10,656 nucleotides of DNA from Roseovarius sp. (GTDB taxonomy: Bacteria; Pseudomonadota; Alphaproteobacteria; Rhodobacterales; Rhodobacteraceae), in the NCBI GenBank assembly GCA_007125415.1, contig SLDH01000311.1:1-10656 (forward strand). The letters run 5' to 3'. Position 1 is the first letter of the stretch, and every line of letters begins with the position of its first letter. Made by a program: the position numbers and the translations under genes. Below, one piece after another: positions 1 to 6,017 of this stretch. Below the pieces are notes generated by a model. It ran no database searches. It saw only the letters and a list, made by a program, of their open reading frames with translations, and had not been told where the DNA came from.

Positions 1-66
1 CCATTTCCAACAGTTGTTGACGAGGTTCTAGTTCGATGGGGTCATCCGGTCAAACAAGGCGCAATC
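1..66. other. Intergenic end piece downstream of senC
   Basis: This short stretch lies beyond the senC stop codon. In Rhodobacter and relatives the response regulator gene regA follows senC on the same strand, so regA would be expected to begin near or beyond base 1. On the minus strand an ATG lies at 4-2, too close to the edge to test as a start. No terminator hairpin with a T-run is visible, which would fit read-through into a following gene. Nothing else can be supported. Confidence 0.3.
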
Positions 67-702
67 TCAGCCGGCCGCATCAACGAAACAGGCAACGGTC
101 CGCGCCATCTGTTCAGCCGTGATCTCGCGGCGGAAAAACTCCACAAATCCATGCTCCGGCAGCACCAGATACGTGAATGTCGAATGATCGACGAGGTAGA
201 ACTCCTCGTTTCCCTCTTCGGGCGGGTGCACGTTGTAATAGGTCCGATAAGCCTGGCTTGCGGCTCTGACCTGCTCGGGTGAGCCGGTCAGACCCAGCAT
301 GCGCGGATGCATGTAACCCGTGTACTCGGCGAGCACGTCGGGCGTATCCCGTTGCGGGTCGACGGATATGAAGACAGGCTTCACCAGCATACCCTGTTCC
401 TCGAGAATATCGACCGCATCCGCATTGCGCACCGTATCGAACGGGCAGACATCGGGGCAGAATGTATATCCGAAATAGAGAAGCGCCGGCTGGTCGATCA
501 CATCCGCATCAGTCACCGTCTCCCCTGTTTCCGAAACGAGCTCGAAGGGGCCGCCGATCTGGCCCGATCCTCCGGCGACCGCGGCCGCACGGCATTGCGC
601 GAAGGCATCGTCATCCGATCCGCCGAACCAGGACATAGCATGGGCCGCCCCGAGAACTGCAATGCCGGTCACCGCTGCCGCGCCCACTGCCCTTTTGATC
701 AT
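67..702 (-). CDS. senC: SCO1/SenC/PrrC-family copper chaperone
   Basis: This 211-residue protein belongs to the SCO thioredoxin-fold family, which carries copper to cytochrome oxidase assembly on the periplasmic side of the inner membrane. The copper ligands are all visible: the CPDVC motif (Cys82 and Cys86) and a distal His173 in VDHS. The family signature SVDPQRDTP lies at 113-121. Residues about 4-22 form a hydrophobic segment that acts as signal anchor, placing the fold in the periplasm. The start at 702 is chosen over an upstream TTG at 777 because a strong GAAGGAG ribosome site lies six bases before it and because the hydrophobic segment then sits at the N-terminus. It is divergent from regB, the arrangement known from Rhodobacter (senC/prrC beside regB/prrB), where its product affects cytochrome oxidase activity and redox signalling. 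Two extra cysteines (37 and 205) are present outside the motif. The family call is secure; the symbol rests on the neighbourhood. Confidence 0.93.
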   Translation of the reverse strand: MIKRAVGAAAVTGIAVLGAAHAMSWFGGSDDDAFAQCRAAAVAGGSGQIGGPFELVSETGETVTDADVIDQPALLYFGYTFCPDVCPFDTVRNADAVDILEEQGMLVKPVFISVDPQRDTPDVLAEYTGYMHPRMLGLTGSPEQVRAASQAYRTYYNVHPPEEGNEEFYLVDHSTFTYLVLPEHGFVEFFRREITAEQMARTVACFVDAAG

Positions 703-820
703 CGCCTTCTCCTTCAACGCAAGCCATCTTGCCGCACCCGACCGGCGGACACGGCTTGGCGAGACCTTATCGCACAACTACCATGGTGGGTGGAACCGGC
801 AACGAGGCACGCTGACGCAA
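703..820. promoter_or_regulatory. Divergent senC/regB control region
   Basis: The 118 bases between the two divergent start codons must hold both promoters unless either gene is transcribed from further away. On the plus strand a possible sigma-70-type promoter is TTGGCG (756-761) and TACCAT (779-784) with a 17-base spacer, each hexamer matching four of six consensus bases, 36 bases before the regB start. I could not find a convincing promoter for senC or a clear FNR-type site. A GCGGCA half-site like part of the RegA recognition pattern is present on the minus strand at 730-735, but its partner half is missing. Confidence 0.4.
709..715 (-). promoter_or_regulatory. Ribosome binding site of senC
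   Basis: GAAGGAG on the minus strand, six bases before the ATG at 702. It is the best Shine-Dalgarno match among those examined in the window and decides the senC start in favour of the 211-residue form. Confidence 0.8.
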
Positions 821-2215
821 ATGACGGAAAATTTATCGACGCCGCTGAACACAAGCGGAAGCGGCAACTGGCTGCGGCTGCGCACGTTGATCCTGCTGCG
901 GTGGTGGGCGATCATCGGGCAAGCCTCCACACTGGTCGTCGCACAGCAATTCTACGATCTGGCTGTGGATGTGGGCCTGTGTTCTCTCGTCATCGGTATC
1001 TCGGTCATCACAAACCTCGTGGCCAGCTTCATCTATCCCGAGAACAAACGCCTCAGCGAGCGCGAAACCTTCGGCATCGTGCTCTATGACATGCTGCAAC
1101 TGGGATTGTTGCTCTATCTGACAGGTGGGTTGCACAACCCGTTCTCGATCTTGATCGTGGGGCCGGTTATCGTCTCGGCTTCGGCGCTTTCGGCACGCTC
1201 GACAATGGTGCTCGGCGCCATGTCGCTGGTCATCGTGTCTCTGCTGACCATGTTCTATCTGCCGCTGCGTACCCATGAAGGCTTCGTTCTGCGGGTTCCG
1301 GATGTCTTTCTCTTCGGCAACTGGATCGCCATTGTCATCGCAGTCCTGTTTCTGGGTGTCTATTCACGTTGGATCGTCTCGGAAATGGGTTCGATGTCCA
1401 CCGCCCTGCAGGCCACACAGATGGCCCTTGCGCGCGAACAGAAGCTGACCGATCTGGGCGGCGTGGTGGCGGCAACTGCCCATGAACTCGGCACGCCACT
1501 GGCCACGATAAAGCTGACCAGTGCCGAACTGTTGGAAGATCTCACCGATCCCGACCAGCGTGAAGACGCCCGACTGATCAGCGAGCAGGCTGACCGTTGC
1601 CGTGACATCCTTCGCTCAATGGGTCGGATCGGGAAGGAGGATCTTCATCTGCGCGAGGCTCCCATCACGGCCTTGATCGAAGAGGCAGCAGAGCCGCATA
1701 TGGGCCGTGGCAAGCAAATTCACTTCGATCACGGAACCGCCTCGGGCGCAGTCAGCGACCAACCGACGGTGCTTCGCAGGCCCGAAATCGTTCACGGGCT
1801 GCGCAACCTTATTCAGAATGCCGTCGATTTCGCTCAAAGCACGGTCTGGATCGAGACGGAATGGTCCGATACCGATATCGCCGTGCGGATCATGGATGAC
1901 GGCAAAGGCTACCCTGTCTCGGTGATGGGGCGCATCGGAGAGCCATTCGTGCGCCGCCGCAACCAGGCCAGCAACGACACGATCCGTCCTGAATATGAGG
2001 GTATGGGGCTCGGCCTTTTCATCGCCAAGACACTGCTTGAGCGCTCGGGTGCGGAGCTGAGCTTCGCCAACGGCTCGGAGAGCTTTCGCAGCCGCGCCAG
2101 CCACTCATCGCGCACCGGTGCATTCGTTGAATTGCGCTGGCCGCGGAACCGCCTGGATATCGGGAGTCAGAGGCCCCGCCGCGCACTTGGCGCAAACGCC
2201 CCGATCGTCCCGTGA
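821..2215 (+). CDS. regB: Redox-sensing histidine kinase RegB/PrrB
   Basis: This 464-residue inner-membrane kinase autophosphorylates and passes phosphate to RegA/PrrA, the global regulator of respiration, photosynthesis, and carbon and nitrogen fixation genes in response to redox state. Six hydrophobic segments lie at about 23-42, 50-72, 83-101, 107-123, 127-147 and 162-181. The loop motif GGLHNPF (102-108) matches the conserved GGxxNPF quinone-site signature. The H-box ATAHELGTPL carries His221 as phosphoacceptor. Cys260 in DRCRDIL is the conserved redox cysteine region of RegB. The ATPase domain shows the N box (NLIQNAVDFA, 329-338), DDGKGYP (359-365) and GMGLGLF (394-400). Length agrees with RegB of Rhodobacter (about 460). 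The start at 821 is preferred because the longer frame from 662 would overlap senC with unlikely sequence; only a weak GAGG lies upstream. The RegB family assignment is strong, and the divergent senC supports it. Confidence 0.95.
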   Translation: MTENLSTPLNTSGSGNWLRLRTLILLRWWAIIGQASTLVVAQQFYDLAVDVGLCSLVIGISVITNLVASFIYPENKRLSERETFGIVLYDMLQLGLLLYLTGGLHNPFSILIVGPVIVSASALSARSTMVLGAMSLVIVSLLTMFYLPLRTHEGFVLRVPDVFLFGNWIAIVIAVLFLGVYSRWIVSEMGSMSTALQATQMALAREQKLTDLGGVVAATAHELGTPLATIKLTSAELLEDLTDPDQREDARLISEQADRCRDILRSMGRIGKEDLHLREAPITALIEEAAEPHMGRGKQIHFDHGTASGAVSDQPTVLRRPEIVHGLRNLIQNAVDFAQSTVWIETEWSDTDIAVRIMDDGKGYPVSVMGRIGEPFVRRRNQASNDTIRPEYEGMGLGLFIAKTLLERSGAELSFANGSESFRSRASHSSRTGAFVELRWPRNRLDIGSQRPRRALGANAPIVP

Positions 2216-2236
2216 TCAGTCGCCTGTCCACAGGTG

Positions 2237-2255
2237 TTAATACAAGATTAACCAT
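2237..2255 (+). promoter_or_regulatory. Candidate CtrA binding site
   Basis: The sequence TTAATACAAGATTAACC is an exact match to the alphaproteobacterial CtrA consensus TTAA-N7-TTAAC (half-sites at 2237-2240 and 2248-2252). The right half extends to TTAACCAT (2248-2255), the single-box form of CtrA motif described in Caulobacter. It lies 45 to 63 bases upstream of the start codon of the kinase-less PAS protein, in a short A/T-rich patch inside GC-rich DNA. The right half, TTAACC, could double as a -35 element, but I see no good -10 at the expected spacing. An 8-base palindrome GCCCGGGC follows at 2257-2264. That CtrA binds here is inference from the match and the location. Confidence 0.7.
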
Positions 2256-2290
2256 AGCCCGGGCAGTCTGGCATGAGGCTGACTGGTCGA

Positions 2291-2295
2291 GAGGG
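2291..2295 (+). promoter_or_regulatory. Ribosome binding site deciding the PAS gene start
   Basis: GAGGG, inside the longer purine run GAGAGGGA (2289-2296), ends four bases before the ATG at 2300. The alternative in-frame ATG at 2273 has no comparable site and would add nine residues before the membrane segment. Confidence 0.6.
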
Positions 2296-2299
2296 AATT

Positions 2300-3814
2300 A
2301 TGCACACGGTTTCGCCGCTTGAATGGGCCCTGATCGTCACCCTTTCAACACTGGCCGCGCTCCTTGCGCTCTATTTCCACGGTCTTTTTCTGACCCGTCG
2401 TGACAGGCGTATAGAACCCGATCCGACAAGGACGCGAGAGAGTTACTTTCTTCTGGAAGGCGACGAGATCATCGGCCAGGATTTGCAGGGCCTGCAAGCC
2501 GATCACCCGCTGCGGTCCGCCTTCTTTTGGGAGGATCTGCGTGACCATCTGACGCGCAGCTTCAGCTCCATCCCCGATGACCTGCAGCTACTGCCCGAGA
2601 ATGAGCGGACCGTGCTGGAGGCGGATGGCGCGATGCTTGACATGCTCCGCAAGGCCAAACGCACCCGGATTGTCCTGACTGAAAGGCCCAGCGCAGATGA
2701 TGCACCTGAAGGAAATACCGTGGGCGAGACAGGGGGCGGAGTGGACGGGATGAAAGCGCTTGCCGCTGCGCCCTACCCGATCTGGAAGACAAGTGCAGAC
2801 GGAACAATCCTTTGGCGAAACGAGCTGTGTGCCACACTCTTTGAAGATTACGGCGCACAGGCTCAGATGATGACACCAGCGGACAGGGCGTATTCGGGGT
2901 GTGACACGAGGATCTGCATCACAAATCCACTGGGCGGCACAAGCAGCTGGTATGATGTTCATCATGTGCAGACCGGCGATCACATGTTTCACTTCGCCCG
3001 CGACGTGACGGAAATCATCCATGCCGAAACCGTACAGCGCGATTTTGTCCAGACCCTCACGAAGACCTTCAGCAATCTCACCATTGGCCTCGCCATCTTT
3101 GACCATGATCGCAGGCTTGCCCTCTTCAATCCGGCGCTCGTCGATCTGACGCAGGTGCAGGTGACTTTCCTGAGCGCACGGCCCGATCTGATGGATTTCT
3201 TCGATCATCTGCGCGAAGCCCAGATCATGCCGGAGCCCAAGAGCTATGCTGACTGGCGCACACAGATACGCGATGCGATCAGTCAGGCCAATCATGGCCT
3301 GTATCGAGACCTGTGGTCCCTGCCTGATGGGCTGACCTACCGCGTGACCGGGCGGCCACATCCCGACGGGGCGATCGCTTTCCTCTTTGAAGATATCTCG
3401 GCCGAAATATCAATGACGCGCAGGTTCAGGACGGAAATCGAACTTCGTCAGACCGTCTTGGACCATCTGGAAGAGGCCGTTGCGGTTTTCGGATCGAACA
3501 ATCTGCTGATATTCTGCAATCAACCCTTCAGCGACCTGATCGGGATGAACCCGGACCAGAGCTTCGCAGACCTGTCATTACAGGACTTTCTGGCCGCCAC
3601 GCGGGACGCGCTGGGCGAGAGTGAGGCGCTCACCGTCCTTGGTACGCAGCTTTTCGACCGCGAGGCGCGTACCAGCGCGGCCCTGCGCTTGCCCATGCGG
3701 GACGGACGGCAGGCAACCGGCCATACCCATGCTCTGCCCGGCGGCGCAAGATTGCTGAGCATCGTCGTGGCGCATGACGCCCCGACGGCCAGACATGCCG
3801 TGCCGGCCTCCTGA
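2300..3814 (+). CDS. divL: DivL-like membrane-anchored multi-PAS protein without kinase domain
   Basis: This 504-residue protein starts with one membrane helix (about 8-31) followed by a basic stop (RRDRR), so the rest is cytoplasmic. A degenerate PAS-like region spans about 45-130, then a PAS domain at about 150-240 ending in FARDVTEI, a linker helix with RDFVQTLTKTFSNL (248-261), a second PAS of the PAS_7 kind (about 262-368, ending FLFEDISAEI), another helix, and a last PAS (about 386-492). The chain then stops: there is no H-box, N box or G box, so no kinase activity is expected. In Rhodobacterales the protein named DivL, which acts upstream of the CckA-ChpT-CtrA phosphorelay, is known to be PAS-only, unlike the Caulobacter protein with its tyrosine-type kinase-like tail. 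The position after regB and the CtrA box upstream support that name, but I infer it without an alignment. A general PAS sensor protein of unknown partner is the alternative. The first PAS holds CDTRIC (201-206) and a His pair (221-222). Confidence 0.7.
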   Translation: MHTVSPLEWALIVTLSTLAALLALYFHGLFLTRRDRRIEPDPTRTRESYFLLEGDEIIGQDLQGLQADHPLRSAFFWEDLRDHLTRSFSSIPDDLQLLPENERTVLEADGAMLDMLRKAKRTRIVLTERPSADDAPEGNTVGETGGGVDGMKALAAAPYPIWKTSADGTILWRNELCATLFEDYGAQAQMMTPADRAYSGCDTRICITNPLGGTSSWYDVHHVQTGDHMFHFARDVTEIIHAETVQRDFVQTLTKTFSNLTIGLAIFDHDRRLALFNPALVDLTQVQVTFLSARPDLMDFFDHLREAQIMPEPKSYADWRTQIRDAISQANHGLYRDLWSLPDGLTYRVTGRPHPDGAIAFLFEDISAEISMTRRFRTEIELRQTVLDHLEEAVAVFGSNNLLIFCNQPFSDLIGMNPDQSFADLSLQDFLAATRDALGESEALTVLGTQLFDREARTSAALRLPMRDGRQATGHTHALPGGARLLSIVVAHDAPTARHAVPAS

Positions 3815-3854
3815 TCCTTCTTGCAGGTGTCTGCCCGGTGTGTAGTGTCGTGCT

Positions 3855-4337
3855 ATGCCCGACGTCCTCCGCAAAGTTCATTTCATGACGCGTTCTCCCG
3901 AAGAAACTGCCGCCATGGCCCGGCGCCTTGCGCCATGCCTGCACGAAGGTGATGTGATCCTTCTCACCGGGGAAGTCGGCGCGGGAAAGACCCACTTCGC
4001 TCGCAGCCTGATTGCCGCATCACTTGTTTCGCCCGAGGATATCCCCTCACCCACTTTTACGCTCGTACAGACATATGCCGGCCAGAACGGGGAGATCTGG
4101 CATGTGGATCTCTATCGGTTGACCGATATCTCCGAGATCGAAGAGCTTGGCCTTCTGCAAGCCTTCACCGAAGCGATCTGCCTTGTCGAATGGCCGGACA
4201 GGCTGGGAACGCTCGCGCCCGAACATGCGCTCTCCATCGCCTTCGATGCCGGCGAAGAGCCAGAGGCGCGCGCGGTGACACTGGATTGGTGTGCCCCGCG
4301 CTGGGATAGGGCCATTGAGGGATGGCGTCATGACTGA
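3855..4337 (+). CDS. tsaE: tRNA t6A biosynthesis ATPase TsaE
   Basis: TsaE is the small P-loop ATPase that works with TsaB and TsaD to transfer the threonylcarbamoyl group to A37 of tRNAs reading ANN codons. The 160-residue protein shows the Walker A motif GEVGAGKT (39-46), SPTFTLV (65-71), HVDLYRL (83-89) and the family-specific LVEWP (110-114), all in the expected order. The length fits the usual 150-160 residues. The start is uncertain: ATG 3855 has no visible Shine-Dalgarno, nor does ATG 3885. I prefer 3855 because the family begins with a beta strand before the PEET helix, which here corresponds to KVHF; starting at 3885 would remove it. The gap after the PAS gene is only 40 bases with no terminator, so co-transcription is possible. 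It overlaps amgK by eight bases. Confidence 0.93.
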   Translation: MPDVLRKVHFMTRSPEETAAMARRLAPCLHEGDVILLTGEVGAGKTHFARSLIAASLVSPEDIPSPTFTLVQTYAGQNGEIWHVDLYRLTDISEIEELGLLQAFTEAICLVEWPDRLGTLAPEHALSIAFDAGEEPEARAVTLDWCAPRWDRAIEGWRHD

Positions 4338-5349
4338 TCGTGCGGCCGCCATCATCGCGTTCATCGCGAAAAACGGATGGGAGGATGCGAAGGTCGCGCC
4401 GCTGGCGGGGGATGCTTCCAATCGGCGCTATCTCAGGCTGACGCGGCCCAATGGCAGCTGCGTGCTGATGGATGCGCCCCCAGAACGCGGCGAGGACGTG
4501 CGCCCGTTTCTGGATATTGCCCGTTTCCTATCGGATACAGGCCTGAGCGCGCCGCGCATCATCGCTTCTGATGCAGATCTTGGATTGATCCTGATGGAAG
4601 ATCTCGGGGATGATCTCATCGCACGGATCGTGCCCGGCAAACCCAACCTGGAAAACAGTGTCTATGCTTGCGCAACTGATCTTCTTGCAGAGCTTCATGA
4701 TCACACGCCACGCAAAGGCCTGGAACGTTATGATGTGCCGCTGATGGCCGATATGGCCGCGCTTGCTCATGAATGGTATCTCGCTCATACGCTCGGCCCG
4801 GACCCGCAAGCGCGGGACGCGGCCCATAGCGCAATGTCCCAAGCCCTGACCCTGCACGCCCCGAGCCAGACAGTTCTGATCCAGCGTGACTATCATTCGG
4901 AAAACCTTCTCTGGTTGCCTGAGCGCAAGGGTGTGGCCCGCATCGGCCTGCTTGATTTTCAGGATGCGATGCTGGGCCATCCGGCCTATGATCTTGTGTC
5001 GCTGCTTCAGGATGCGCGCCGCGATGTGCCGATCGAACTCGAGCGCGTCATGATCGACCGCTATGTCCGCCTGTCCGGTGCGGAGGCCGACCGGTTCGAC
5101 GCCGCCTATCACACGCCCGGCGCTCAGCGGAATCTGCGCATACTCGGCGTTTTCAGCCGTCTCTGCCTGCGCGATGGCAAAACCCATTATCTGAGCCTGA
5201 TCCCCCGCGTCTGGGGCTTGCTTCAACGCGACCTCACGCATCCGGCACTCACGGCGCTTGCAAAATTGATCAATGCCCAATTGCCGCGACCCTCCCCCGA
5301 GATTCTCCAAAGGCTGAAAGACCGATGCGCGACCATCCCCGCTCTGTGA
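4330..5349 (+). CDS. amgK: Anomeric MurNAc/GlcNAc kinase AmgK
   Basis: AmgK is a phosphotransferase of the aminoglycoside/choline kinase fold that phosphorylates C1 of MurNAc (and GlcNAc) in the cytoplasmic peptidoglycan recycling route bypassing de novo UDP-MurNAc synthesis. The 339-residue protein has the N-lobe nucleotide loop AGDASNRRYLRL (26-37), ILMEDLGDDL (87-96), the catalytic loop QRDYHSENLLWL (185-196; Asp187 and Asn192) and the metal-binding DFQ (209-211) followed by GHPAYDLVSLL. The start at 4330 is supported by GAGG at 4317-4320, nine bases away, and by overlap with the tsaE stop; a longer frame from 4291 would run well into tsaE. MurU follows immediately, the pairing known from Pseudomonas and other proteobacteria, which makes AmgK much more likely than another member of the broad phosphotransferase family. 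Substrate is inferred from context and motif pattern. Confidence 0.9.
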   Translation: MTDRAAAIIAFIAKNGWEDAKVAPLAGDASNRRYLRLTRPNGSCVLMDAPPERGEDVRPFLDIARFLSDTGLSAPRIIASDADLGLILMEDLGDDLIARIVPGKPNLENSVYACATDLLAELHDHTPRKGLERYDVPLMADMAALAHEWYLAHTLGPDPQARDAAHSAMSQALTLHAPSQTVLIQRDYHSENLLWLPERKGVARIGLLDFQDAMLGHPAYDLVSLLQDARRDVPIELERVMIDRYVRLSGAEADRFDAAYHTPGAQRNLRILGVFSRLCLRDGKTHYLSLIPRVWGLLQRDLTHPALTALAKLINAQLPRPSPEILQRLKDRCATIPAL

Positions 5350-6017
5350 TGATCTTCGCCGCAGGCTTCGGCAAGCGTATGGGTGCGCTCACAAAGAAGC
5401 GCCCGAAGCCCCTGATCGAAGTTGGCGGCAAGGCCCTGATTGACCATGCCCTCGATCTCGTAGCAGCGGTCGCCCCAGAGCGGATTGTCGTGAACGCGCA
5501 TTACAAGGCAGATTTGCTGGCGAATCATCTGGCCGGGCGCGACGTGCTTCTGAGCGTCGAGGAGCCCGGTATTCTCGAAACCGGCGGGGGCCTGCGCCAC
5601 GCCCTGCCACTTCTGGGGGAAGGGCCGGCTTATACGATGAACACCGATATGGTCTGGCGCGGGCCGAACCCGCTGACCCTTCTGTCCCGGCACTGGGCAC
5701 CCGAAAGAATGGATGCGTTGCTGCTTTGTATTCCCCCGGCGCAGGCCCAGGGGCATGATGGTGGAGGCGATTTTCTGATTGATTCTGACGGACGCGCCAG
5801 CCGTGGTGCGGGGTTGATTTATTCCGGCGTACAGATCATCAGGACGGACCTGCTGAACGAGATCGAAGAGGATGCGTTTTCCCTCAACCTCCTGTGGGAC
5901 AGGATGCTGACCCGCCGAACACTTCATGCGATTGCCTATCCGGGTGCATGGTGCGACGTGGGCCAACCTGCCGGCATCGCCAAGGCGGAACGCTTGCTTG
6001 AGGATGTCGATGTTTGA
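5325..6017 (+). CDS. murU: N-acetylmuramate alpha-1-phosphate uridylyltransferase MurU
   Basis: MurU turns MurNAc-1-phosphate and UTP into UDP-MurNAc, the step after AmgK in cell-wall sugar salvage; the route gives intrinsic fosfomycin tolerance in organisms that have it. The 230-residue protein has the sugar-nucleotidyltransferase signature FAAGFGKRMGALTKKRPKPL (11-30), the LETGGGL motif (84-90) seen in MurU, the metal-binding NTD (106-108) and a distal DVG (211-213). The ATG at 5325 overlaps amgK by 25 bases; the alternative ATG at 5349 would overlap the amgK stop by a single base (TGATG) and remove eight residues just before the nucleotide loop. Ribosome sites for both are weak, so the start is not settled. 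A general NDP-sugar pyrophosphorylase is the alternative, but the amgK neighbour argues for MurU. Confidence 0.9.
   Translation: MRDHPRSVMIFAAGFGKRMGALTKKRPKPLIEVGGKALIDHALDLVAAVAPERIVVNAHYKADLLANHLAGRDVLLSVEEPGILETGGGLRHALPLLGEGPAYTMNTDMVWRGPNPLTLLSRHWAPERMDALLLCIPPAQAQGHDGGGDFLIDSDGRASRGAGLIYSGVQIIRTDLLNEIEEDAFSLNLLWDRMLTRRTLHAIAYPGAWCDVGQPAGIAKAERLLEDVDV
6000..6003 (+). promoter_or_regulatory. Ribosome binding site deciding the addB start
   Basis: GAGG lies directly against the ATG at 6004 (no spacing) but six bases before the ATG at 6010. This favours 6010 as the addB start. It sits within the end of murU, so addB translation is probably coupled to murU. Confidence 0.55.

Noticed and set aside
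662..820. Extended N-terminus for regB starting at 662
   Set aside because: It would overlap senC by 41 bases and add 53 residues absent from the known RegB length; the sequence is better explained as the divergent control region.
2223..2234. Short inverted repeat CCTGTCCACAGG and a DnaA-box-like CTGTCCACA
   Set aside because: The arms are five bases around a two-base loop with no T-run, so it is not a terminator. The DnaA-like nonamer has two mismatches and stands alone, so no origin is supported.
2588..3361. Minus-strand open frame (257 codons) opposite the PAS gene
   Set aside because: It is antisense to well-formed PAS domains and shows no family resemblance.
3815..3854. Possible terminator between the PAS gene and tsaE
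   Set aside because: No stem of useful length and no T-run are seen in these 40 bases.
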